DNA of 39,130 nt from Rhizophlyctis rosea (lineage: Eukaryota > Chytridiomycota > Chytridiomycetes > Rhizophlyctidales > Rhizophlyctidaceae): NCBI GenBank assembly GCA_027596075.1, contig JADGJC010000344.1, forward strand, positions 1 through 39,130, written 5' to 3'. Numbering within the stretch: the first letter of the stretch is position 1; each line of letters opens with the position of its first letter. The notes under the pieces were generated by a model, which saw only the letters and a list, made by a program, of their open reading frames with translations, searched no databases and was not told where the DNA came from. This document shows, piece after piece, positions 24,419 to 35,600 of this stretch. Made by a program: the position numbers and the translations under genes.

Positions 24419-24756
24419 TATGGAGACCTAATGCAGCTGCACCATCCACTGCGTGTTGAACGATGTGTAGGATTAGATTGTCAGGCAGCGTGGGAATGAC
24501 GATGGGTGTGGGAAAAGCAGCAAGGCCAACAACCGCCAAGGAGGTTGGAAGGCCATCCAATCTATCCATAAATGGAGAAATGAGTCGAATGACGTGTCCG
24601 GCCTTCATTCAAGACACGTGATCTGCTATCTTCATGATAGCTAAGCAGCTATTTGAAACTAAATGATTGAGATATTGTTGACTGATTTACAGCAGAATTG
24701 CGGAGCCGAGCTGCCTTTGCTTCTTTCCCCACTCTGCATTTTCTGCAGCTTCCACA

Positions 24757-25424
24757 CATGCATGCCACGACCACCACCGCATCCCAACAAGTAGTCTTGA
24801 ACTCCTTTCGCAGAGGCTTTACTGGTGTTGTATTAAAAAGGTATGCTTGTCACCCTCCTCGACTCTTGCTGGCTTTGTCACTCACGCCTATGACCATTGT
24901 CAGACCTTTCTCGCGCTCCCTGACTTCGATACTACGTCGCGAAACATAATTTCAAGACCTGTCACTACCGGCATATACGCAAGGTACGCAGATTTTTGGT
25001 AGGCAACGTTGGACGTAACGTTTTTGGACCACACAAATACTCAAGCACTTCGCACGGACAATGCAGCTTCTCCGACATCCAGAAACACTTCACCGTTTGC
25101 ACGAAACATGGCGCGCACGGCGGGCGAGCTCATTTTTCTTGTTCGATCCACTCACAGCAACCAAAAGGTATGTTCTTCGACTGTTCAAGTGATACCGCCT
25201 CGGCTCTAACCTTATTTCTTCGCTTGTCACATGTAGAACAGCCTAGAACAACCGCGCAGCTCACACGCCATAGGCAAAGGTCCATAGTTTGATCAAGAAC
25301 CATACTTCACTTTGCTTTTTTGTAAGCAACCCCATCGACTTCCGCCCTTCCTTCACAAATACAAGACGCTGACCACCTTTTGCAGAGACCAGCAAGTTAC
25401 GAAGACATATTGGAAGATTAGGCT
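24757..25424 (+). CDS. Possible small divergent spliced gene
   Basis: Candidate exons sit on the plus strand head-to-head with copy A. One starts at the ATG at 24757 (MHATTTTASQQ...) and ends at a GTATGC donor. Another carries MARTAGELIFLVRSTHSNQK before a GTATGT donor with acceptor CACATGTAG. The last ends EDILED-stop at 25424 after a TTTTGCAG acceptor. The sequence around this final exon, including a GTAAGCAA block and the in-frame GAAGATTAG stop, is also present on the minus strand upstream of copy B (near 31643). The joints do not all fit in phase, so the model is incomplete. No family was recognised. Confidence 0.25.
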
Positions 25425-25435
25425 TCCTCTACTGT

Positions 25436-26345
25436 CTAACGATTGAGGGATTGTGTGGTTGTTATGCAACTGGGGACGCTTGTGTAGGGTGAAGCCAGGG
25501 GCCAGTTCCGGGGCGCTTGCCCTGTGTTCCCTCCGTTGGTTTCCCGCTCGTGCCGTTTGGTGTTTGCAAAATCTTTTTTGTGAACTTTGCACGAAATCCT
25601 TCGTCTTGTGGCAAAAGGCAGACACCACCACATATCCTGAGCTCCCCGCAAATGCCCCTCCACGCCGGCAGACATTACGTTTGCATTTGAGGTTCCAGCA
25701 TTCGGGGAGACGACCCTTGGGCCGTGCAAGGAACATGGGTGCTCAATACGATTTTGGTGGGAATCTGTTAGTTTTGAACAGTACACCTTGAAGGCTTCTC
25801 TTACCAGTGAGTCTCGACCTCTATTCTACCTACTCTCCATCCAACAAATACTCATTCATCCTACCTCCAAGCAGACGCCCGCACAGTTCTCGATTGGGAG
25901 GTCCCTGTGCCGCCTCGGTACTCTGGTAAGTGTTTTCGCATTCCGTCACCGACTACTGATGATTTCTTTCCTCCTTCCCCTTCCCCTTACATACTATCAC
26001 GGGACCTTAATGCACCGCCGCCTCATGCGGCAAGGTCCGGCCAATGAGGATAGCCCCAGGCGGGTTTGTTTGGCAATCCTCGGCTAAGAGCGGTGCACAT
26101 GTTTACATACAATGTTTCATCAATCGATTAATATATTGAGTATCAAACAATGAGAGTATTCGTTGGTGCAGTGCTTAGGGTCTACGTTGGACGTTATTAT
26201 CAGAAAGGGTTGCAAGCGTTGTTGCTTTGGTCTTGAATGAGAGGAAGGCCACAGTCAAACAGTCGCGGAAGAGGCACAGTCAGCTTACTGATTTGGGGCA
26301 CAGTTGCACAGCCACACCGCGCGGGTCTTATCCGCATCCTTGTTC
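25436..26345 (-). repeat. Upstream flank of copy A, homologous to that of copy B
   Basis: Read on the minus strand this block aligns collinearly with plus-strand 30700-31640. Landmarks are an exact 19-bp match (plus-strand 25442-25460, ATTGAGGGATTGTGTGGTT), CGGACCTTGCC followed by ATGAGGCGGCGGTGC (26012-26040), AGAACTGTGC, AAACCCGCCTG and GTGTGGCTGTG. It sits about 1-1.9 kb upstream of the copy A start, the same spacing as in copy B. Indels are not frame-preserving, so it is mostly non-coding. It could be promoter-distal regulatory sequence, a non-coding RNA or a decayed neighbour gene. Confidence 0.7.
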
Positions 26346-27472
26346 ACCGGAGCGGCCCATCGCAATTCGGTGGGAGCACAAGTCAGTGCCCGAACAAAAG
26401 CAACATAAATACCGCACACTATCATTCTCACATTTCTAATCTTACCGATCCCCTCGGCGCTGCTGGGATGCCACACCATTCACGATCCAACTGCGGAACT
26501 GTGCTGTGAAAAAGATGAACAGGACCCCCTTCATCGACAAATCCGATCTACTATGATTTTATGGTTGGAGAGGTACCGATCAAGACTGCTTTCATGAGGG
26601 ATGGGGAAGAGCTACAAAGTACACAATGCAGTGCGATTACTTGATATCGACTGTATTCTACGTGAATGCATAGATTACCTTGTCCCTCGTTACTTATGAG
26701 CTGGTCGCCGGAACTTCATATTTGTGAGTTCTTGTGATCTTGCTTCCCGAAGATTTTTGACCTCTGATTCTTGTTTGCGCAATCATTTTTTTGTCATGTC
26801 CCTTCTTACCTCAACCTCTCCCTCCCTCACACTCACCCCGCCAACGCCTCCCCCCCTCTCTAGCATCATCAGCTCCCTATCGTGGTCCCAACACCGCTTT
26901 TCTAACCTCCCGTCCTCACCTTCTTCCCATTTCTCTTTACCAAAACCATCTCCTCAACCTCCCAATCCAACAACTTACAATTTTCCGTGACCCACGCCAA
27001 GACAATTGCCCCTCCCCTTCACTCCTCTTTTCCTCAAACTTCTTTCCAACAGCATCATCCCACTGATTCAGTTTCCACCAAACGGAAAGATGCCACCGTC
27101 GCTGGACTGCACAGGAGGAGCGGAAACGTCTTCTCTCCAAAATCTGGTAACGATACGGATTCTCTTGAGTTTTTGTGGTTGAAAGTTCAGCGACGTAGGT
27201 GGAGATGTTGACTCGGCAGGTTTTCATCTAAGCTTAGGATTGCGATGAATAGAAAACGACACAGATGAACGGTGAGCTTTCTAAATCACGCAAGGAATCA
27301 CCGTCACGGAACGGGGCCTTGCAAAGCAAATGTACGAAATACATGTGGCCGCTGTTATTATCTTTACCACTATACTTAAGAAAGTTTTTGCAGGCTGTGC
27401 AAAGAGCATATGAGTTACATACCGAATGCCTGAAATGGCCAAGTTTTTGGCCTCTTCGAACCTCGAACTTAC
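26346..27472. other. Between the arm of copy A and the relic
   Basis: No intact gene was seen. A strongly C-rich/T-rich plus-strand tract (26803-27210) has Ser/Pro-rich open frames. Its complement is Gly/Glu/Arg-rich and could be the degraded charged linker of the relic, since copies A and B have the same type of linker after the Epl1 block. Homology is too weak at this composition to be sure. Confidence 0.4.
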
Positions 27473-29088
27473 TTTCTTTTTACCATTCTTCTTCTTCCGC
27501 GAAGAAGAAATCTCCATATCACCACTGTTTAACTTTCTCTTCCTCACCCCAACACCAACGCCAACATCGCCACTCTTATCCCCATTGACGGTCGCGTGCT
27601 CCCGCTCCTAGGCCCAACAATCCCATCATCGCCCTCCCCTGCAGCGGATCCCTCGGCCCGTCTCCTAAACGCAATGAAAGAATCATGGTCGTCGTCACGT
27701 ACGTCAACGGTGTCAAGCTGCAAAAGAGAAAGAAAGCGGTAACCTGACTACTTCCATGAACATTGCAGACCAAGATCATCAAAAATGCTTCAACGTCACA
27801 GATATCCGTTCGAGACCTACCTTGATACGCGGCTGAGTCGACAGCCCCTCTAAAGACATGTCGCCTCTGCTACTAGTGCTCGTAGATATGAGGAAACGCT
27901 GGATGAGGTGCTTAGTATCACCTTTCGGAGGATGCACGTTCTGTATTCCGCATTTCGTTTTTTCGCAAGGATGTGGGTGGTCAAGGTTAAGTAAGGTTAG
28001 GGTATTTCGCCACGAAGTTCATTCAAAACATCTACCCAATTTGAATCTCCCTGGCATTATGTCTTTTACCGGAGTTGTTTTACTTTGGAACATCTTATCA
28101 CCAAAACCGAGAGGTGCATACTGTGCATCGATCAATGCCACAGGCGCACTCATGCGCACCTACCAACTCTCATACGTCTGCCAACGAAGGGACACTAAAC
28201 ACGCAATGGACCGCACTCAATGCCAAAAGACTGACGGAGTTGCCGGCCTTTTTCAATGTGTCTAACCATACCTCCAACTCAGCTTTTTTCCTCATCAATC
28301 TTCATAAGCTCATCCGTATGTTCAATTATCACTCCACTCTCCGCCTGAAGTTTCATAATCGCCATCCGTTCATCATCCTCTTAGTTATGACCGATTTTTC
28401 ACCGTCGGGATATTATGACTATCGTATTGAATTCACCCAGACGGTTGTCGGAACGAGGGCAAATAAGACGATGCGTAATTGGGAACAAGCGTCAACAGTA
28501 TTCGGCGCTGGTGTGACAGCATCCATTTCATTTGGTCAATCTGCAAAACCTTTTTTTCCACCGTTTCTCGCTCCCTGCGAACATAGCTATGGAAAAAAAC
28601 AAAGACGGATCAGCCAATATCATGACATTATCTTCATAAACGATTTCATTGGATACTAACATCAAAAAGAGACATCTTCTGGCTCGCCGGAATCAGTTGA
28701 TCTCACCCTTCCTCGGAGCAACATGTGAACAAAGACAACATCTGGCTCTTCAGACGGTGATTTGAAACCGCAACCCAATCCTGATCTAACCGAATCGCCT
28801 CATCAGCATCATCCCCGCCTTCCGCCATGGCATTCAATGAAACGAGACAGACTGCCGCGTGTGACACAAGTTTGACGGATTCGAAGGATCTAGTATCACA
28901 GTCTGCGTAGCTTCCGCTAGAGCGCGCACTAGCATAAACAAAAATGCCGGCTTTTGGTTTTTCCCAGCCCCCGTTATTTTTTATAATCATGAAGAATCTC
29001 TCGCTGCACTACGACTCTCTTCCGCAAGGAGTGACAAAGCTTCTTGCAAGTCATCAATTCCGAGAATCTTAAACAACACCGATACCAT
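27473..29088 (-). pseudogene. Decayed third Epl1-like paralogue
   Basis: Aligned by eye with copies A and B, segments occur in the expected order on the minus strand. About 29088-28987 gives the N-terminal helical domain (VLFKILGIDDLQEALSLL against LKVTGHTQYLANSLS in B). 28990-28703 gives TPR sequence (DADEAIRLD against DAEEGVKLD). 28530-28231 gives the Epl1 core (TPAPNT, PSFRQPSG-stop-IQYD, then EDDERMAIMKLQAE, then LEKAGNS in another frame). 27957-27835 gives IYEH-stop-stop-QRR against IYEHWKQRR. 27717-27473 gives DHDSFIAFRRR followed by Lys-rich sequence. There are several in-frame stops and frame changes, and the linker between the TPR and Epl1 parts (about 1.8 kb in B) is missing. The TPR match is closer to copy B than to A. 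It cannot make the full protein. Confidence 0.75.
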
Positions 29089-30699
29089 GCGCTTCTCGTG
29101 AGATTCGCAGGTTAATTATTATTTGTATTTCTTCATTTTTCTTTCCCTAATGATACACGAGGTTGACAAAACGATAAGCCTGAATTTGGTCATAGCAACC
29201 GTGGAGGGAGTCTAATACTTAGCCCGTTTTGAAACAGCATGATGCTAAGGATGAATGTTCCAAAATCGGAGACCTTTACCAGAGAGAATGCGCAAGTGCA
29301 CATTGCTTCCGCTTCATGCCAATTGGGTTGCACTGTCCCGTTCATAATGACCACTCCACCACTTTCCATCGGATGAAAGCCGCGCTGATACCAAAGACTA
29401 ACCAGCCCGCAGCTTTTTTTGCAGTCCGTAGACTTTTTAATTTCATCATCTGTTCCAGCACTCAGATGTTGTTCATCTTGTTTCGTCAATTATAGACCAC
29501 GACCGTCAATCTCAATCTGGCTTGACGGTATCCTCAATCCTTGGTTTGCAAGTGTTACCGTAAGACTCAGCCAAGACAAAAATAACGGTGACTGTCAAGC
29601 CTCAAAATTAATGTCGCAGCCGGAATCTTGAGATGCGGTAACGTCAACGGACAGCAGAAAGACAATGGCTTGATATTTGTGTTTGTGTAATGACAGAGAT
29701 AGTGTCAAAACACTCATGCTCGAATCTTTACTAGCAGCATGGGTTGGAGGAACCGATGCAGCAAAAAGCAAAACAGTGTGCGACCCCTCAAGACATTCAA
29801 GGCCTCGTAGTATCATTCCCAGGCTATACCACTGGATTCCATTTTTCTTGCTCACTTTGCTCAAAATGAATCGATCTTTGCGTCCAATCACCATCAAGTT
29901 ATTACTCCTTGCTCGTCGGAGCATTGAGGTGGTGGAAGGTGTTGGGCTTCCCGAACCACAACATGCGCTCATGATAGAATATGAATCCCTTTTTGCGTCT
30001 TGGGCGACATCCCCCCTCTCTCACACTAGCCGAAAGTGCCAGATTAGAGGGAATGACCAAGTTACAGGTACCAGAATCCATCAGTGGCAATCATGGGCGT
30101 GTGTGACCACACTGGCAGGTTCCGCAGCATGGGGGAACGACCATGGGAGGTGAATTCGACAAAAGAAACCTTTGTTGGCTACGGGCTCGCCCTATGGAAG
30201 CATGCAGAGTTTTGTCCCAGTTCCCAAGATGTTACTGAATGCAGTGGTAAGTACAAACACTTCCTTGGATCTTTGGGTGGGATTGCCGTATTCAGCGTGT
30301 TCTTCGTTGCATGCGTATGCCATATTGTATACGCTGTCATAAATGCACCGTCCGGCGGATGCCTGCCACATACAATGCGGTACTACCACAATCCAGCAAC
30401 TTCAGTCAATCAATGAGGACAATCATAACAACCCCAACGCTGGGAGCAGCACCCCATGAACGGAGTGTTAGCCTTTCTATTCCTTTTGCGTCACGCGTAG
30501 TTTGGGTTGAATATCAATAACTTTCGATGTGGGAGATCTTCAAACAAATGAGTAACCCTTTGTCATTTCCATGGGGAGGAAAGGAGTTTCATTCCATCAT
30601 CAGGTTGACACAAAAACAGATAGGAGTCTGAATGGGTTCTGTACACATGTGCGCAATGTTGGGACTTGAAGATGTGGGATAGGAATTCAGGATCCGATG
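29089..30699. other. Spacer upstream of the relic, no gene seen
   Basis: Only short frames with no recognisable domain are present. The expected upstream flank of the third copy (the block seen upstream of A and B) was looked for and not found. A minus-strand frame at 30563-31069, partly inside the flank of copy B, has one hydrophobic stretch (GVLQGILGIIFACGVLISV). Part of it aligns in frame with plus-strand 26230-26480, which hints at a decayed divergent gene. Confidence 0.4.
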
Positions 30700-31640
30700 C
30701 AGTGAAAGCCAGTGAAGAATTGACAGGCGCAGACATGAGACCCACGCGATGTGGCTGTGTACCGTGCCTCCAAACGCCATGCATCTCTGTGCCGCTTTCG
30801 CAACTCCACAACGTTCCATTACACTTTCTTTCCACCGATATCAACACACCACAGGCAAAGATGATCCCCAATATCCCTTGCAACACCCCAAATTCCGCAC
30901 GAACAATCCCATGTACGACCTCGAATTGATTTCGATGTGAAGAAGATATATTATACAAGATACAAATGCACCGCGCTTCATCCGTGAAGAAACAGTAAAA
31001 ACCCGCCTGAGGAGTTTCTTCGACTCGCCGGACCTTGCCACGATGAGGCGGCGGTGCGCAAAGGTCCATTTGAAACGGGGTGGGGAAATGGAGAGAGGGG
31101 GGAAGGGAAAACCATACGCGAGGCTGTTTAACATTTGACGCAAAGGAAGGAAACGTACCTTGCTACCGGGACCGCACAGGAACCTCTCATCAAGAACTGT
31201 GCTGGTGCCTGTGTGAAAACGAGTAGGTTAGTCTTCAGTAGATGTAGTTCAATGGAATGGAGCAAAGACTTACCGGCAGAGAAAACCTTCTAAGCTTGTG
31301 ACAATAAAAAAAAAATAAACCGATTGAATACCCTCTGACCTTAGACGTCCCTGGGCACGTATCCCCGGGTGTTGCAGTCTCCCGCAAACGTTATGTTTGC
31401 TGCCGTAGAGATGCCTTACCACAGAGGAGAACAGGATATAGTGCTGGTGTGTGCCATTGCCCACACGACAACGGATTTTGTGCACAAAAAGGCGACAAAC
31501 GGGCAACCAACAGAAGGATTTTGGGGAAGCCCCCAGCGCTCACGGCCCCAGGCTGCCACCCTACCGAATGCCCTCACTGCAACACGAACCACACAATCCC
31601 TCAATATCAGACGCTTCTTTCCGAAACGCAGGGGAACCTC
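30700..31640 (+). repeat. Upstream flank of copy B, homologous to that of copy A
   Basis: This is the plus-strand partner of the block at 26345-25436. The exact 19-bp match is at 31587-31605 on the opposite strand, and the CGGACCTTGCC...GAGGCGGCGGTGC block is at 31028-31056. Its distance to the copy B start codon (about 1.05-2 kb) mirrors the arrangement at copy A, so the duplication carried at least 2 kb of upstream DNA. Confidence 0.7.
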
Positions 31641-32130
31641 TAATCTTCCGATGTGGCTTTTTCGCTGTGGGCGTTGTTTGGCAGGGACCTTTGCATAGCC
31701 TGTTGGGGTGATGGTTACAGGTTTGAAGGAGGAAGGATACGGGGTACGGTTTGCTTACCAAAAAAACTCAAAAAGCAGGAAAAGGTATACATGTTCTATT
31801 GTTCCAATATCCGTGAATCGCACCGACCGGGGCACCCGTACAGCCTTCATGCGAATAATTAACAATTTGAGGTGTGCGAGGAGAGTGAAAATGTGTCTGC
31901 GTACCGACAAAGGCTGCTGGAAGGGTGAGACATTCGTCTGAGTCTATGGCGTTGTTTCGTAGTCTAGTAGTATTGAGAAGCCTTTATGCAAGGATTCTTT
32001 AGCTTTCTCTTGTGTGACGAGTGCTGTCCGTATTCGCATTGACTGAGCCTTGCCTCCTACAATCTTGTCAGCCGCGTGTTAAAACTTGCTGGAGGCGCTG
32101 TTCCTTCTTTCTGCAGTCGTCGTAGTACCA

Positions 32131-32610
32131 TTATGAAGCCTGGATACATGATGCAGTCAGTTCCCTGGGTCTGTGAGGAACGAATTGAGTCGCGTGAAGA
32201 GAGATCCCTACCTCAGAACAACGTGCAAAGTGCTTTTGTTCCGGATATGGCATTGGAAGAGTGAGCGTCAAAAATGTGAATTTGAGAAGGGAAGGGTGGA
32301 GAAGGGAGAAGTGCGGGACCTTGAGGCGACCTTTTGAGGCGACCTTTCGAGCCTTGACCGCAAAGTTGATGATGCAAGATGAGTCACTATGACAGATACT
32401 CTGGCTTGTCTTGCCTGATTCGAGTCGAGCAAAAGCCCCATCAACCGGTTCAACCCAGTAACCTTCGATAAATGGTCGACCTTCGACCTTTCCCACGCTT
32501 AGGTGCTTTTGCGACCCACTTCCACAATCATTGTCGTCATCCGCCACGCGGCAACTCGCTACTTTGCTGCTTGCTAAACGCAGTCCTGCCATACATATCC
32601 CGTTTCTCAC
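32131..32610 (-). CDS. Uncertain divergent ORF near copy B
   Basis: A 159-codon minus-strand frame begins about 100 bp from the copy B start. Composition is unremarkable and no domain is recognised. A 13-bp exact tandem repeat (TGAGGCGACCTTT twice, 32322-32347) lies inside it. It does not resemble the divergent candidate at the same position beside copy A. It may be promoter DNA with a chance frame. Confidence 0.2.
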   Translation of the reverse strand: MRNGICMAGLRLASSKVASCRVADDDNDCGSGSQKHLSVGKVEGRPFIEGYWVEPVDGAFARLESGKTSQSICHSDSSCIINFAVKARKVASKGRLKVPHFSLLHPSLLKFTFLTLTLPMPYPEQKHFARCSEVGISLHATQFVPHRPRELTASCIQAS

Positions 32611-32689
32611 AATTCAAGCTGCTCGCGTCTGACAGGAGAGCTGTCAAACTTTCACATTTTTTGTGAGGCAGGAGATAGGTCCAGGCTCC

Positions 32690-35600
32690 ATGGACGGCGA
32701 CGGTAAGCGATGACGTACCAGCCTACTCAAGTGTCTTGACCTAAACCCTGACGTGTCTTGTCCTTCGGCAGCTTTTGATGAGGCTGCTGTGCAGTATTTT
32801 CAGCAGTCTTATCGATCGGTGGTTGCCGCAGGCGCGGAGACCGTTCCGGTATGTGAGCATGCTCGTTGTCCTTGGCGACGTGCAGCTCACCGGACTTGGC
32901 GGTCACACTATTCTTAGGCCATCATCAACCTGTGTTTTCTACTTACCACAACGTCGCCCACCCTTCCGACACACTCCCAAAAAATCAGCGCACTAAAACA
33001 AACAGTCTGGCAATACGTAAACACCATCTGCGCATGCATTCCTACTCCTTCCCCATCAGCATACATTGAAGCAGCAACAATAACCAAAATACCAGATATC
33101 GATGGATACCTTATAGCCTGTCTCAAAGTTACTGGCCATACTCAATACCTGGCCAACTCATTGTCAACATTTGTGGCGCAAGATGAGGGCAAAGGTTTCT
33201 GTTGCATTGATGTGGTCATTGCCGATTACTCAAAGGACGAGCATGGTGTACGTTTCTACTCACTCCCAAAACCTTCTCAAAAACACTAAAGGTGTGATGC
33301 ATTTTCAGATTCCTGACCAAACAGCAGCCCCACTGCGACAACGGCAGTCGCGCTGGAGTCAGGTGCAAACGGGTAAGCAGCAATATGCCTTCCCACATAT
33401 TATCATCTCAACTCCCCTCAACTCAACAATAACCATCCAATCCTGCATGCGCATGTAGCTCGTGAATATGGTGATATTCTGTTTCGGTCGAACCAATTTG
33501 TCCTGGCACTGCTGCAATACACAAAAGCAATCAACGAAAATCCCAGAGATAGCGAAACCCTTGCGCGTCGCTCTTTCTGCTATGTTTGTTTTTCGGCATA
33601 TGATGAAGCTATGCAGGATGCGGAGGAAGGAGTGAAGTTGGACGGTACTTGTATCGAAGCATACCTAGCAAAAGCTTCCGTGCTGTTTGCGAAGCGGCAG
33701 TATGGGGCATGTAAGGATGTGTATGGGCAGGCGTTGAATTTAGTAAGTGATGAATTTAGTTTGTTGAAAGTTGAGACGCAGGTGAGAAGTGGTTGTGTAC
33801 ATTCGTCATGAATTGCTGGATGGGACAGATTTTCCATTTTGGTTTTGGAATCTGATATGGGCTTGCGCTTGATTTATTAGATGTATGATACATCTTGGGC
33901 AGAATTTGGACGAAAGTATGTTAGGTTGTGGGAGGATGAGGAGTGGGTGGATGTTGGGGAAGATGAGGAGGAGATTTCGTTTGTTCGGTGTGTTTCTTGG
34001 CTCTGCGTGAGCTGTTGCGCTTTTTGATTTTTTCGCTCTGTGTCCATTTGCACGCATTAGTCAAATTGTGCGAATGCGGTGCAATTTGCTTGTGCTGATC
34101 CCAACATCTTTCTTTTGCTATGTCTTGCAGGGCAGTGAAAACCATACGGTCAACTGCACCCGAAACACCGACGCCCGCATTTCGACCAAATCGTCAAAAT
34201 CCTCGACCAATTCCTCGAACACCTCCTCATCGTACCAAGCACCCGACCGCAGCAGTTTGCATCCACGCAATCCCAACTGGATCAAAATGCACAAGCCCTC
34301 TTCGCCACCGAAGCTGCCCCCGCCGCTCATTCCGACCAATCCATCATCACCGCAGCAATTCAATCAGTCAGTCTTCCACCCACCAAAAACTCCGAATTGG
34401 ATCAAAATGCACAAGCCCTCCTCGCCATCCAAGCTGCCGCCGCCGCTCGCCCCGACCAATCCATCATCACCGCAGCAGTTCCGGCAGTCAGTCTTCCACC
34501 CACCGTCAACGCGCAGTATGTGGCGCCAGCGCATCCCGATGCGATCGGTTCAGATTCGCAGGTTTTCGTTAGTAGCGGTGACGGTTTGGCGGTCAATGCG
34601 GCTGAAGATACGACGGGTGGAGTGGTGGTGACAAATGGAGCATCTTCTCATATGGGGATGGAGGATTTATCCCGCCCAATCCAATCTCATGCGGCGGCAA
34701 AAATATCCTCAGCTCCCACCACTCCATCCGCCCTTCCTAAAACCCTTGCCACAACTCCTAAGGCAGGCATACGATCCCCAAGCGCCAGCACCAAGCGAAA
34801 ACGAAAAACTCGAACACCCTCATCCTCTCCGCCTGAAAACTCACCAAATCGCGTAACCCCCTCCCACTCGCCTAAAAAACGTCCTAAATTTCCTGCATCG
34901 AACAGACAAACCTGTTCTATGCGTTGCAACGCGCAGTCGCGATTGCGGGTGTACAGGACGATGGATAGGTCGCCGAATGGCATTGACATTGCAGGCGAGA
35001 CGACGCCGTTGGATGTCGGGATGTTGTTCAAGATGAAGGTTGGGAAGAAGGATGCGGGTGTAGAGGAGGACGAAGCTCGGGTGCGTTTTATGGTTTGCTT
35101 GGTTGCCTTTTTTTGGGTAAGACTGCTGGTATGAGGGGAGAAGACACGGAAGGGAGAAGAAGAGGAGTTGACAGAAGGTCGAGCAGCAGTCTCGATCGCA
35201 CCTAATATATGTTTTGCTACTGTGAGAGGGAGAGGATATAGGGATTTGTGTCTGCTACGTTTGTCTGCGCGAGTTACTTGGTCGGTTACTGGTCTGCGGC
35301 GGGAGGACGCGTAGTTCGTCTGTGTGTGTGTTGCACCGAAGTCTTGGCTGTTTGCTGTGTCTGTTTTGTATCCATTCCAAAGATCTGCAGAAGTTTTGGG
35401 GGGAGGTGTGGTGTCTATTCTATGCTTCGAGGAGGAAAGTGAATGAATCGGCGAGCGATAGCGGAATGATATATCTAAATCTTGTCTGCGGTATCCCATG
35501 ATGTCACTTTGTTGGCCATTGTGATAGTGGCGACAGCTAATCGGGCGTCTTTACATTTATTCTTTTGGTGCATCCTTTGTAGGAGGTGGATCTTATCAGA

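Noticed and set aside
24402..24608. Minus-strand frame with an F-box-like LPDNLILHIVQH stretch upstream of copy A
   Set aside because: It cannot be spliced into the copy A frame without a stop, copy B has no counterpart, and a twelve-residue resemblance is not enough to call a domain.
25353..25786. Minus-strand frames (up to 127 codons) upstream of copy A
   Set aside because: The homologous block at copy B has indels that break the frame, so a conserved protein is not supported.
26285..26480. Degraded PWWP-like segment (TELRWAAPV on the minus strand) as the 3' end of the relic
   Set aside because: The interval aligns with the upstream flank of copy B (30600-30720) in inverted orientation, so it belongs to the duplicated promoter side of copy A. 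The WWAA-like match is probably coincidence.
34068..34631. Alternative plus frame rich in Ser/Pro/Lys in the copy B linker
   Set aside because: Its codon pattern is poor (third positions unlike the rest of the gene), and the overlapping frame gives the peptide consistent with downstream Epl1 coding.
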